Shown: positions 12,485-23,240, counted from the stretch's first letter. The stretch: 64,000 nt of DNA from Persicaria tinctoria (GCA_037127255.1 JBANSL010000012.1:25120615-25184614), one strand, 5' to 3'. Translations and numbers: made by a program. The notes: a model not told the origin generated them from the letters alone.

Positions 12485-14516
12485 TCATGAGCCGGATGTA
12501 CCAGCACGGCCTGGGCAAGCCCTTCTGTTGTGCCCCCATTGCTTGCATATGCCGCAACGCACTGTACCAGGGACTCCTTCATCCATCTCATTCCTAATTC
12601 GACGTGTTCTTGTACGCCCCACATCTCGTAAACGTGTTGGGTCGGCGAGTAACTTAGGACCCCAAACTTCAGGCCAGTTAAAGGGCTCACCAGCCGGTAG
12701 AAAAGACATTTGGTAAGTGAGCCAATGCGATTGCGATGTAAAGAATTGGTCAACATACGGCAGAAATGATATACTCTGGTTTCTACAGACGGCAAGGACG
12801 TGAGCACATGGCACCTTCAACAACCTCCAGCTCGCACATGTGCATGTCATCTGTCTCAAATTGACTGTATATGACCTTCCACTCCTTCGACCTTGACTTC
12901 CTACGGGATTCATGATGACCTCGAATATGCCATTCTGGAGGTCAAATGAGACCACATCTCCTCTCATCGCAGCGGGTATGATGGCTTCGATCTTCTTGTC
13001 AGCCTTTTCTGTTAAAGTCAAACCTTGGGCAATACGAGTTGTAGCCATGGCACGTCTCATGACGAAGTAGCTGTTCACCTTGTAAAATGTTTGCCTCACA
13101 AGCGACGTGATCGGAAGACACCTACCTCCCTTCATGACCCCATTAAAAACCTCCGATAAGTTGGTTGTCATGACACCATATCTCGCACCTCCATCCTTTG
13201 CCAATGCCCACATATGCGGCTCAATTGCGGCCAAGTACTCCCAAGCATCATTGTTCATCTGCTGTATGTCACGACACCCCTTCTCAAACAGACGAATTTC
13301 GTGCTGATATGCAGTCCATCCCAACATGTCTTTAACGTTTCTGTCATGGAATGCAGAATTCAGATTCGATTTAAGATGTCGGATGCATAGCCTATGATGA
13401 GCGTTGGGCTCTCTCCATCTGTCCAGCTCTTGCATCGTCTTCATAATGCCTGCATGTCTATCTGAAATCACACATAACCCCGCCCTTTGTGTCACACGCC
13501 TTCCAATACAATCCATGAACCAAGCCCAACTATCACCATTTTCGCTCTCCACAATAGCAAAAGCTAAGGGAAATATCTGCTCGTTAGCATCAGCACCCAT
13601 TGCCATCAACACTGTAAGCTTGTACTTTCCGTAGAGGTGGGTGCCATCAATACTAATCAAAGGACGACAATGCTGAAACCCAGCAATGCTTGGGCCAAAA
13701 GCCCAAAACACGCGACCAAACAACTTTTTCATTTGGATTTGGAGTGTCGATATTGCTCCATTCAACCACTGTTCCTGGATTTGTGGCTTGAAGGGCTGCC
13801 ATGAACCTAGGCAACTCGGTGTAGGACTCCTCCCAATCACCATAAATCTCAGCAATTGCCTTCTGTTTCGCCTTCCAGGCCTTGGTGTATGAGACACATA
13901 CACCATACCTTTTCTGCAGATGCTCAATGATGGTACTTGGTTTTGTGTCTGAATCTTTGCGGATGAACCCCAGAATCTCTCCCCTAATGAAGTTTGAAGT
14001 GATATTGCGATTGTCCAACTGCATCACTTCTCCAACACAGTTTTGTGCATGGGGACCAGTGTAACTCACAACTCTCCACATTCCAGAAGTTCGGTCGACT
14101 CGACGAGCCGACAATCGCCATGTGCACCCGCAACTGTCCTTCATATCACAAACAACAGTATACCATTCCGGAGTAGCCTTCATTGTTCGATATTGCTTCC
14201 TTAACTGTATAGAATACTCCGTCAGGTGAAACTTTAATTCATCCAAAGAATCAAAGAGTTGATCACGATAAAATTTTCTTCCTTCCATGTCTTGCGCATG
14301 TGTGATCGAAGCTTGCCAAGAGGTAATTACCATAGGGTCAGGCTGTTCGACAATATTCCAATTTGGATTCGTGGCCTCAGCTATAATTGATGTCTCCCTG
14401 GCTTCATCATCATCTTCCTCAGATTGATCAAGATCGTCTTCATGATCGAGCCCAAGTGAATCGACATGAATATCATCTATCTCCTCCTCCCGAGATGGAT
14501 TGTAGTGGCCATCCAT
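12485..14516 (-). pseudogene. MULE transposase (mudrA type), one frameshift
   Basis: The reading starts at Met 14516 with an acidic N-terminus (MDGHYNPSREEEIDD), followed by the MuDR N-terminal domain (about 14290-13990, with LKFHLTEYSIQLRKQY). The DDE domain begins near 13690, with VFWAFGPSI, SIDGTHLYGKYK (first Asp) and VISDRHAG (second Asp). A SWIM zinc finger follows at about 12860-12780 (CTCASWRLLKVPCAHV), and then a CCHC knuckle near the C-terminus (CGICKQWGHNRRACP). The stop is at 12485. The frame changes once between about 13740 and 13710, so the N-terminal 260 residues and the catalytic part are in different frames. Otherwise there are no stops over about 2 kb, so the break is recent. 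The enzyme would cut the element at its terminal repeats. Confidence 0.92.
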
Positions 14517-15198
14517 CCTGTACTACCAACCACGTACAATAAGTTAGTTTTCATCATTTTCTCTACCACAATATAACTAATTCGATCATATATTAATATT
14601 CACATAATTAATTAGTTAGCACCACTACTTCTAAAATTTATATATATTATTCTCAACTACATGTTGATCAACTATTTTCACTTAATGTCATCACCAATTA
14701 CCCTTGCTAGAACATAGCATTTTCAACCAAACACTACTATCTAAACTTTCTCTGGGACATCAATTCTACAAATATTTCTCTTTAGGCTAACAATTACAAA
14801 ATTTCTTTTATCTCCTTGAGAACATAGTGATATTCGTTAAACCAACCTATAATACTTATAAATATTAGAAATTGTTGATTTGTATGAACTAACCTTTAAT
14901 AATCTTCTTCAAACTCTTGAAGTGCTTCACAGTAGTGATATGCTTGCGGAAGGTGGGAAGAAATAATGGACGAGAGAAATGAAGCGAGTATGGTGAGAGC
15001 TGAAGAAGAAAGTGGGTTTTGAACTGTAATATGGAACACTAGAAACGCGGATCTAGTCCGCGTTTCATCTGACCAAAAATATTAGGGTTTCAGTTTAGGG
15101 TTTCAGGTTCGGGAATCTTTCAGATTATTTCAATAAAACCGCGGATTAGGACCGCGTTTCACCTGCAAGATTCTCGGATGGATTGACGTTACAAATTG
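14517..15198. other. Upstream region of the MULE transposase
   Basis: AT-rich, no open frame of note. It presumably contains the transposase promoter and 5' untranslated region (reading leftward). Two CGCGG dyads (15042-15066 and about 15136-15158) lie at its outer end. Confidence 0.5.
15042..15066. repeat. Subterminal CGCGG dyad, right side
   Basis: GAAACGCGGA and TCCGCGTTTC form a 10-bp stem around a 5-base spacer. A related imperfect dyad lies at about 15136-15158. Together with those at the left end they make a set of similar GC-core stems inside otherwise AT-rich DNA. Confidence 0.75.
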
Positions 15199-15412
15199 AC
15201 TACCCATTCCCTTTTAAAAAAAATAAAAAAAAGGTTAAACTTTTTTTTTTTTTTGGATTTTACTGATGTGTCAGGGATTCGAAAGAAAACCGCGGTTTCA
15301 ACCCGCGGTTTTCTGCTTTCCCTTACCCTTTTGAACATTTTGGCAAAATGTTTCAAACCGTGCTTATTTCGACAATTATTTTCATTTTCTTGAATATTCT
15401 GACAAAAAATTC
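15199..15412 (-). repeat. MULE right terminal inverted repeat
   Basis: Inverted partner of 8293-8534. It contains the counterpart of the 8391-8421 palindrome at 15284-15314, now with one mismatched pair, and a long T run (15240-15254). Confidence 0.92.
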
Positions 15413-15421
15413 CTTGAGATA

Positions 15422-15784
15422 TTAAAACATACTCCGTATAATTGTTTGGACTTATTTAAAATTATAGTAGTAATAATAGCTTATGGATCGACATACTTGG
15501 ATCAATTGCCTTCCACTACTTTCATTCTGGAAAAAAAAATTGTGTTGACCATACTATCTACGTTAGATTATGCTAGTCAGAAGAAAATGTCAGACAGCCT
15601 TAGATTTGGCAGAACGACGTCGTTAAGAGAAAAAGGCCAAAACAGCGGCTCAAAAGTCAAAACTACCAGCAAACGCCAAAACCCACTCAAACCCCATCCG
15701 TTCTTCCTCCGGGGTTCTCTCTTTCTGAGCTGTGCTGTGCTTTAATGGTGTTTTGGTGAGAGACGGAGAGCCTGAGTTACAGAA
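15422..15784 (+). promoter_or_regulatory. Residual upstream region of the Rab5-like gene
   Basis: Only about 360 bp separate the MULE TSD from the start codon at 15785. The part 15690-15784 is pyrimidine-rich, as a plant 5' untranslated leader often is. I see no clear TATA box at the expected place. Confidence 0.4.
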
Positions 15785-18571
15785 ATGACTAGACCAGGCA
15801 GCAAAATCATCCATGCCAAATTGGTGGGTACGTTTCTTCCTTTGTTTTCTCTCTTTCTGTACTTTCATGTTGCCTTATTTCTTCCTCTTTCACTGCTTGG
15901 TTGATTTAGTGCTGCCCTATTCCCCTCTTTGCCACTCCTGTTTTAGGGTTTCTTTTTTTCTTGACAAAATTCAGTAATTGTATGTGATGTTGGGGTTTCT
16001 GCTGTGTGAATTTGCACCAATTCCAGCGGATATATAGGTTTTAATTGCATTTCTCTTTTGAGTTGAATAGTACCTTCCTAGCTAGTTTAAATTCCATTTT
16101 AGCACTTGGAAGAATATTCCTGCTGAAAATTTGGATTGAATTTGAATGGATCAAGGCATCAAGCATAGATTTATTAGGGTAAGTTTGGCAAGTCCATGAT
16201 TAATCTACTTTAAGATTATTCATCTAGATGAAAATCTACGGATAGATTACATTTTTTAATTGTTTGACATGATGAACTCCATAGCGTTTTCTAAAACTGT
16301 TTCCTTGGAAGTTGCAAAAAGCCTCCATCCCTCTTTGACTAGTTCTGCCAAACAAGCCCATGGAGCTTATGAATTCTATGTCCTTATCAGTGCAAATAAG
16401 TATCTTATCAGTGCAAATAAGTATTAGTACCTTGAGAAGAAAAGTTGATAGTGGAAAACAAACCGTGATACTCGTAAATAAGTATCTTATCATCACAGCC
16501 TTGTCAACACAAATAAGTTTCTATTAGCAATTGGCACATCCTGCCAAACGACGGACCCTAAGTCTCATGGATGATATGAGAAATTTATGTGTGGTGTGAG
16601 AAATACTGTAGAAATAGGCTTTATTAACCATTTTGGAATGGCTCACCAGAAAGGACTTGTGGGTAGTACCCATAGGTCCCCGGTTCGAAACCCGGAATGG
16701 CCGCTCTTTATTTACCAATTCAAGAAATAGGCTTTATCCAAATGCAGACACTGTTGGAAATGGAAATAGCACCTTTTGGTTAACAGAAGTGAAAATTAGT
16801 AATTGTACTATATAAGGTAGGGTGAAGCTCATACATGATCCCAAACTATAGGCTAGATCCACAAAGTTTTTCTTGTGATCCTGGGCATATATTTATTGCT
16901 GAAGATACTGTTACTTTGGGCATGAAACTCGGAATATGGCACTTTTGCAGAACTAAGGAGGGCCTTTCCCACTGTATTTACTTCTATAGGGGATTGATTA
17001 GTTGTACTTAAATTACGAAATGAATTTTTACAGGTACTTCTTGGGGACGTTGGCACTGGGAAGACAAGTTTGGTGCTGAGATTCGTAAAAAGCCAGTTCT
17101 TTAGTCATCAGGTGCAGCTTGGAATCATGGTCTTCGTTAATGGTTTTATGATTACTGTATGGGTCTTGACAACAACTTTTCATGCGTAGGAGCCAACAAT
17201 TGGAGCAGCGTTTTTCTCTCAGATACTTTCACTTAATGAAGCAACTGTGAAATTTGACATATGGGACACTGCTGGACAAGAACGGTATCATAGCCTGGCT
17301 CCTATGTATTATCGTAATGCAGCTGTAGCTGTTGTCGTGTATGACATCTCAGACATGGTATTTCGTCATATATGTGCTGATTTTGTGGAGCATCTTGGGG
17401 AATTTATTGTGTTTCTTATCTTTTTTTATCAATCTGATCAATTCATATAGCATTGTTTGTTTAGAAAATGCTAATGACATTCTGGGTTCATCTAAAATGT
17501 TGTGGTTGTTGCTTTGTTTTTGTTTTGTTTTTTTGACACTTTCCTCTATCCTTTCTATCTTCAAGTTAAGTTTTTGGAGTTTTGGACGCAGGGTACATTC
17601 ATTCGAGCTAAAAGATGGGTCCACGAATTGCAAAACCAAGGTAGTCATGCAGTGTTAGATGAACTAGTTGGTTTAGCAACTATCATTGAAAGCATCTTAA
17701 TTACTACAAATTCTCAGAAGTTTAGTTTATGTAACTATTAATCTTCTTTACTGAAGTCTCGTAGCATGCATTATGCTTTGCCTTTACCTACATCATTACT
17801 CAATAGAGCTCCAATATTCTGATTTTGTTTGATAATGTGTATATAGGTGGCCCATCTTTGGCAGTGATGGCACTGGTGGGGAACAAGTTTGATTTGGAGT
17901 CGAAAAGGGAGGTGCCTGTTGAGGTTTGAATGAAACGTTTCCTTTCATATTCATCTGAATTCTCCTTTTGAGTTTGTTACCATGATTTTTCTCTCGGGTT
18001 AAACCTTCATTACCTTCGACTTCTGATTTCGAGCCAACAGTTCTATCTAAAACATAATCATGGCTTCCTATCACAAACCTTATGTTTGTGCATTTTAGTT
18101 TCATATATCGTATGCCGACTTTGAACTTATAATTCTTATGTTCCTGCAAATTGCTCAAGGTCTGTATTTCCTCTTGCAGGAAGCTAATAGATTTGCCCAA
18201 GATAGTGGACTATTCTTCATCGAAACTTCTGCGAAAACTGCGCACAATATCAATGAACTTTTCTATGAACTAGGTAAGCTCATGCTTCACACCATCCAAT
18301 AGTACCTTGAGAAGAAAAGTTGATAGTGGAAAACAAACCGTGATACTCGTAAATCTTGATTGCTTTTGCTTCTTGTTTACCCTTTTATACGTTTTGTGCC
18401 CCTGTGTGAGTGTGTGTTGTCTAGTTTTCCAGAAGTTGAATTCATTAACCTCAATTGTTTACAGCAAAGAGACTGGCAACTTGTGGAAGATACCCTTTGC
18501 AACCATTAGGCGGGAATCTGCTCAACGAAACACAAAATAGAAGGAGAAGGAGAAGCCTTTGTTGTACCTGA
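15785..18571 (+). CDS. Rab5/RABF-type small GTPase, RHN1-like
   Basis: Seven exons: 15785-15823, 17034-17111, 17190-17357, 17592-17640, 17847-17923, 18180-18273 and 18465-18571. They join in frame to 203 codons with GT/AG at every junction. The GTPase motifs are all present: P-loop GDVGTGKTS, switch I ending EPTIGAAFF, switch [18 protein letters not shown] and ETSAK. The C-terminus is Arg-rich and ends LCCT, a paired-Cys signal for geranylgeranylation. The TIGAAF and [10 protein letters not shown] motifs place it with Rab5 (plant RABF2 / RHN1), which acts in endosome and vacuolar traffic. Length fits the family (about 200). The upstream side is truncated by a MULE, and introns 1 and 6 share a 55-bp duplication. 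No coding break is seen. Confidence 0.93.
16177..16558. mobile_element. MITE in intron 1 of the Rab gene
   Basis: The left end GGGTAAGTTTGGCAAG and the inverted right end (GGGTCCGTCGTTTGGCAGG on the other strand) are imperfect terminal inverted repeats flanked by TA on both sides. The interior is AT-rich and non-coding. It has two tandem copies of AAGTATCTTATCAGTGCAA (from 16399) and the 55-bp duplicate of intron 6. The superfamily is uncertain. Confidence 0.6.
16425..16479 (+). repeat. 55-bp direct repeat, copy in intron 1
   Basis: Identical over 55 bases to 18300-18354 in intron 6 of the same gene. It begins TAGTACCTTGAGAAGAAAAG and ends ACTCGTAAAT. Confidence 0.93.
16625..16722 (+). mobile_element. 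Short tRNA-derived SINE-like insertion
   Basis: A 98-bp insertion is bracketed by the 15-bp duplication AGAAATAGGCTTTAT (16610-16624 and 16723-16737). It contains GGTTCGAAACC (16681-16692), a match to the RNA polymerase III B box, and an A-box-like TGGCTCACCAG about 35 bp upstream. It has no long A tail but ends in a short AT-rich tail. The TSD and B box support a SINE. The small size suggests a truncated or minimal member. Confidence 0.7.
18300..18354 (+). repeat. 55-bp direct repeat, copy in intron 6
   Basis: Exact partner of 16425-16479. Here it lies in ordinary intron sequence just after exon 6, whereas the other copy lies inside a MITE. This suggests, but does not prove, that intron 6 is the source. 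Confidence 0.93.
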
Positions 18572-19198
18572 CAGCATTGGTTAATATCGCCATTTGTTGA
18601 TTGCCTGTAGATCACAGGGGTCGAAGAATGTTTATTTTGCTGCTATAAAAGCTTCTTATTCCAATGTTTCACTCATCATTCTGGTTTGGAACCAGCTTAA
18701 TATGGTACGAAAGGCGGTTAACAAGTTCGTTGGCAGGCATTACAAGTTCTGTTTGTACTGCAATCCTTTGTATGTGCTGAAGTTGTGTATTGGCATTTTC
18801 CGAAAATGTGTGTATATATTGTACTTTCCATAACAACTGGTGGAATTGTAATTGTGAAATTATCAGCTGGTGTGAATCCTTAATGAGCTGAAACCATGTT
18901 GTATATAGCTTATGATGTGCTACTGCTGCCTTTTGTTGAGGGCCATGCTAACTTCCACCCTCACATACATATTTTCCTTGATGCCAATTTCAGGGCTAAC
19001 TTTCACCCTAATTTAGACCAATAAGTACGATTATTAGGCTTTCAACTTTTTTTCTTTTATTTTTTTTCACATTAGCATAAGGTTCATTCCAGTTTTTCAT
19101 TTTTTCCTTTATATTCTTGAATCTGAGTCTTGGGCTTTTAACTTACATTTTTTTAATGAATTATCCAAATAATATTACTATTTGTAATGTGAACATTA
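18572..19198 (+). other. 3' untranslated and flanking region of the Rab gene
   Basis: The first 300 bp probably are 3' untranslated region, with no long T-rich or transposon feature. A short open frame at 18594-18833 has no recognisable content. The rest is AT-rich and ends at the TSD of the next element. Confidence 0.5.
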
Positions 19199-19207
19199 TT
19201 ATTATTA

Positions 19208-20073
19208 GGGAAAATTGCAAAAAATAGTCTAACCTTTAGGGGTAGTTGCGCTCAATAGCCTGAACTATAAAAAATGCAGAAAATAGCCTCAAGTATTTAA
19301 CTGGTTGCGGAAAATAGCCTCAAGCTACATTAAAATTCAAATAATTATCTTTAAATTCAAATTAATGATAAAAAAAAGTCTTAAGTTGTCATTAAATTCA
19401 AATTAATTACAGACCTTCTCCAAAACAATTTTTATTTAAAAAAATCATCACTTCTTATATAAAAAATGGTTACACTTAATTGTTGTACGTTATCTAAACT
19501 CATAGCTAAATTAATTATAAAAACTATCTCAAACCATATAAATATAATTTAAATTTATTATTCTAAAAAAATAATTAGATTATTCACATATCATTAAAAG
19601 TAAATAAATACTTAAGCTTCTATTTACAATTGATCTAATAACTTCTATTCACAATTACTTAGATTTTTTTTAAAATTTATTTATTTACACAATTTATATG
19701 GTATAAGGTAGTTTTTGTAATTAATTTAATGATGAATTTAGCTAATAATGAATTAGTGAGAACAAAAATTTATGAGAAGTGGTGGATTTTAGGAATAAAA
19801 ATTATTTAGGCCTTTTTTTATATATAAGAAGTGATGATTTTTTTAAATAAAAATTGTTTTGGAGAAGGTTTGTAATTAATTTGAATTTAATGACAACTTA
19901 AGACTTTTTTTATCATTAATTTGAATTTAAAGGTAATTATTTGATTTTTAATGTAGCTTGATGCTATTTTCCGCAACCAGTTAAATACTTGAGGCTATTT
20001 TCTGCATTTTTTATAGTTCAGGCTATTAAGCGCAACTACCCCTAAAGGTTAGGCTATTTTTTGCAATTTTCCC
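19208..20073. mobile_element. Palindromic MULE-like non-autonomous element, 9-bp TSD
   Basis: The ends are GGGAAAATTGCAAAAAATAG and its inverted copy. The repeat TTATTATTA flanks both sides (19199-19207 and 20074-20082). That is 9 bp, but of low complexity, so this boundary is less secure than others. The outer 260 bp of the two arms differ at only a handful of positions. The inner part also pairs more loosely, so nearly the whole 866 bp is one inverted repeat. No coding capacity. The length of the arms and 9-bp duplication point to the Mutator group. Confidence 0.8.
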
Positions 20074-20091
20074 TTATTATTATTGTTGTTG

Positions 20092-20630
20092 TTGTTTTTT
20101 TTTTTTGATAAGGAAATAATTCGAGGCCGGACAGGCCCGGACCTCGAGAGGCCGACAAAGTCGGCAGACGGCAAGCCGTCTAAACATACAACAACGAATA
20201 AGAAAATATAACATAAAATACATCAAAAGAGCACCCGAAAAACCCGGAAAAAACCCAAGACCTAAGCAAACTAGCGGACAAAACATCGAGAGGAAGGAAG
20301 TCGTCGCGGAGCAGTGGATAGCGAGCGCATGGGACAGCACTAGCTGACACGATGTCTCGCCGCCAGAAAGACGGAAAGCAGAAATCCTCGTAAGGCAAAG
20401 GCGACACCCGGGGAAGTGTGGATCACACGACGTTCCCCCCACCTAGATGAGGGATCTTCGGAGATCACAAACACCACCAACACGATCACGTCGATCAACC
20501 AGGGCCGCAGAACTGCTCCTCAACCGAAACTAACCACGAACCAAAGACGGACATCAAACCACACGAGCAAATGAACCATAGCCGCAAAGAGGACGAAGAG
20601 CGCGGGAAGAATCCGGATTTAATAGACGCT
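20092..20630 (-). mobile_element. LINE-related non-autonomous retroposon, copy A
   Basis: The left end is a T run (20095-20107), the poly(A) tail of a minus-strand element. The next 90 bp, through GGCCGACAAAGTCGGCAGAC, closely match a second copy at 56512-56600, also next to a T run. On the minus strand the last bases before the tail read GAATTATTTCCTTATC. This nearly equals the GAATTATTTCCTAATC that precedes the poly(A) of the LINE at 54814-56390. The 5' limit (about 20630) is only a composition change. No coding frame is recognised. Confidence 0.6.
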
Positions 20631-21765
20631 ATGTATATATATATATGTAATTTTATTTATTATTTTAAGATATTAATTATGATTTCTAGTTTTTAATTTA
20701 AAAAGTTCCACATTTCTTCGGGCCAGCTTAGGGCCCAAGGAAAAACCTTGGGCCCAAAGCACTAAATTCAGGCCCAAAGAAACCTAGGGTTTGACAGCTA
20801 ACGCCGCCTCACGCCAGAGCAGGGCAATAGCAGCCGACGATGGCATCGACGAGAGGGGTTAGACCTCAACCCCGGCGGCCGGCGACCGGCAACCGACAAC
20901 CAACTACCACCATCCAGATTTTCCAAGACCCTTGGCCCAGGGAAACCCGAACAACCCAAAGAACCAAACATTTGGGCCCAAGGAACAAGAGTGGGAAGAT
21001 CGGCGACGACGACCGATCAAAGACTCCGAACGAACACCACCCGCAATGAAGACCGGCGACGACGGCAAATCAAAGACGACGGTAGCGAAGGTGGGTTGGC
21101 ACTCGTGGTGAAACCAAGGCAGGCAAAGAAACAAACGAACCAAGCCCACCAGTAGAGAGGACAAGGAAAGTGATATTTAGATGAATCCAGATCGGGAGGA
21201 AGAAAGGATGCATCAAACTAACCCGAATAGATGCAGAGACACGATTCAAGGCGAACCATGACCGAATCTGGCCGGACTTTGAGACAAGACACCCAGATTG
21301 AAACAAAAAGGGCACCAAAATCACAAAGTGGGAAGAAGATGAACGCCGGTAAAGGACGAAATCAGCGCCGGCCGAAGCCGGAGGTGTGCGAGAAGGGGGG
21401 ACTAGCGATGACAGCCGGAGGAAGAAAGAGATGGTGAACCAGGACCGGCGGCGGTCGGATGGAACGACAGCCGGACTCAACAAGGGCAAGTCAAGGCATG
21501 AATTGGGGCTCCCGAAGGAGGTTTAGGGCTCCCGAAGGAGATTTAGGCTCCCGAGGGAGGTTTAATTTGCCCTCATAAGAAGGCTTTTCGCAGTAGCATC
21601 GTCGGAGGCGGAACCGTCAACCATAAGAGGAGGCCGGAGGATTTTTCTGAAAGGAAGCGGCTCCTGTTGCCCTCTTTTGTCTTGATTTCATATCCCTCTC
21701 TCTCTACAATTGTAGAGAGAAGGGAGAGCATTTCCCCGGCAAGAACTACTACAGATGGATACTGT
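20631..21765. other. Unassigned region with GC-rich core
   Basis: An AT-rich stretch (20631-20710) is followed by 850 bp rich in CCGG and GACC words (20750-21600), like the body of the retroposon copies at 20200-20600 and 56650-56998. It ends with three near-repeats of GGCTCCCGAAGGAGGTTTA (21508-21565). It may be the 5' part of the same minus-strand family. Open frames here on both strands have skewed composition and no known motif. Confidence 0.4.
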
Positions 21766-21780
21766 AATTAATTACAGCAT

Positions 21781-21820
21781 ATTATTGTTGTTGTTGTTGT
21801 TGCTGCTGCTGCTATTATTT
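21781..21820. repeat. TTG/CTG/ATT trinucleotide microsatellite
   Basis: ATT, TTG, TGC and ATT triplets run without interruption for about 40 bp. Confidence 0.9.
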
Positions 21821-21997
21821 AATGTAGTTAATTAATAATAAAAATCATATTACATTAAAATTCAAAATTTCATATCATTAAAGTGAAACAAATGTTACAC
21901 GTGATGAAACTATGAAATAAAACTAAAAATAAAACCGCGTAAACAGAAGGACATTTTAACATTTATCGAATTCTCATCTCCTTATTTCAAATTTCTG

Positions 21998-23240
21998 TCA
22001 AATATGCTCAGTCAAGTGCGTCTTGAGTTGATTATGTGCACTTCTATCTTGTAGATGAGCTTGATTGTGAATGAAGATGTCCATCGCAACCGGTAAACAA
22101 CTCGGAGTTGTTCCATCATCTACTACTTGATTGAAATTCAATGGGTCAGTGTGAGTGATATGCCTTACGTTCATCTTCAGTAACCATGTCAATCAAAGTA
22201 TGGCCCCAAGAGCACGATGGATGATGAAAAATACCAAACCGAGCTTGTAACACTTCAAATACTCGTTCTACATCCTTACGATCCTTGATTGTTGAGATGG
22301 GTGCTCCTCAATCAAGGTAAATGGCATTCGCGAGTTAGTACACTATGTTTTATTCATGTTTGTTTACAATAAAATTTGTCTTTGGGGCTCTACCAGGTAA
22401 AACATTGTCCAATATAGGAGAACGATTAAGAATAATCCGGCCACGTACCTGGAATAGTGGAGTCCCGAAAAAAAAAATCATGTCAGATTCATATATTTCT
22501 TTTTGTGGCCACCAAGATATTGATCTTTCCATGCGTTTGGGCAAAATTTTCAAGTCCAATGCATGCAGTCGATACTTCCTATCATTTTAGGTCAACCACG
22601 TTGCTCGGCCATGTACAGGAGTTGTTGTACATTTGCCAAGTTGACCGACATAGGTAATCATTTCCAAACAATCATATTACTCCATCAAAAAAGTTGTACA
22701 ACATTGTCTTGTCGTGCATGTAGCAATAGGAACATAGTGGTCAACGGCATCAACAACCACTCCATAAGCCAACATGCATATCGTTGCGGTACATTTCTGT
22801 AGAGGTGATCGGCCCAACCTACCAGAGGAATCCGGTCATAGGAGGAAATATTCAAATGCATTACACAACGAATTTGTAATACGAAGGGATACATGTGGCC
22901 TCATTCGAAACCGACGTCGGAATAAAACTTCATTGTAAGTCGGGTTCTCGGAAAAATAGTCGTCGAATAGCCATTCATGGCCACCCTCATGGTCCCTTTC
23001 TATGTAAGTTTGCCGTTTTTAGGGTTCGGAGCTGGACCCTCTCCTTGGTTGTGATAGTTGCACTATTTATCGTTCATAATCTGGTCGATTTGATCGTTTA
23101 CTTTAATGTTTTCGACTATGGGAATGGAAAAGGGAAAGAGGATGTCGTTAAGAGATGAATTCAAAGAGGATGACGAAATGGATGATGAGCTACAAGATGA
23201 CATTTTCAAATAGATATGGAAGATCTTAGGTGGAGGGGGA
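21998..23240 (-). pseudogene. Decayed PIF/Harbinger transposase
   Basis: Reading leftward from about 23240, pieces in different frames line up in the order of a PIF/Harbinger DDE transposase. The pieces are DDYFSENPTYNEVLFRRRF (about 22990-22920), then FFDGVI, then GSIDCMHW with AWKDQY (about 22600-22480), the signature around the first catalytic Asp. YYLADGIY (about 22330) and KDVERVFEVLQARFGIF (about 22290-22240) follow. The C-terminal stretch DRSAHNQLKTHLTEHI ends at 21998. Stops and frame changes occur throughout and parts of the catalytic core are missing, so it is an old relic. No terminal inverted repeats could be matched on the two sides. Confidence 0.85.

Larger units (their letters stand above)
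8293..15412. mobile_element. Complete MULE carrying a PMD gene and a mudrA-type transposase, 9-bp TSD
   Basis: The element is bounded by the 9-bp duplication CTTGAGATA at 8284-8292 and 15413-15421. The ends are inverted repeats starting GAATTTTTTGTCAG (8293-8534 and 15199-15412). Long terminal inverted repeats plus a 9-bp TSD define Mutator-like elements. Inside are two convergent spliced or long genes: a PMD gene (9422-12163, +) and the transposase (14516-12485, -). Each carries one disabling change in this copy. The right end lies about 370 bp upstream of the Rab5-like start codon, so the element has replaced part of that gene's upstream region. Confidence 0.95.

Noticed and set aside
16640..16700. 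A functional tRNA gene
   Set aside because: A B box is present but no acceptor, D or anticodon stem can be folded in the right order, and a 15-bp TSD marks it as a retroposon.
18594..18833. A 79-codon gene after the Rab gene
   Set aside because: It falls in the probable 3' untranslated region, with no domain and no separate promoter.
20840..21489. Overlapping open frames on both strands
   Set aside because: Several frames are open at once because of base composition. None has a recognisable motif or splice structure.
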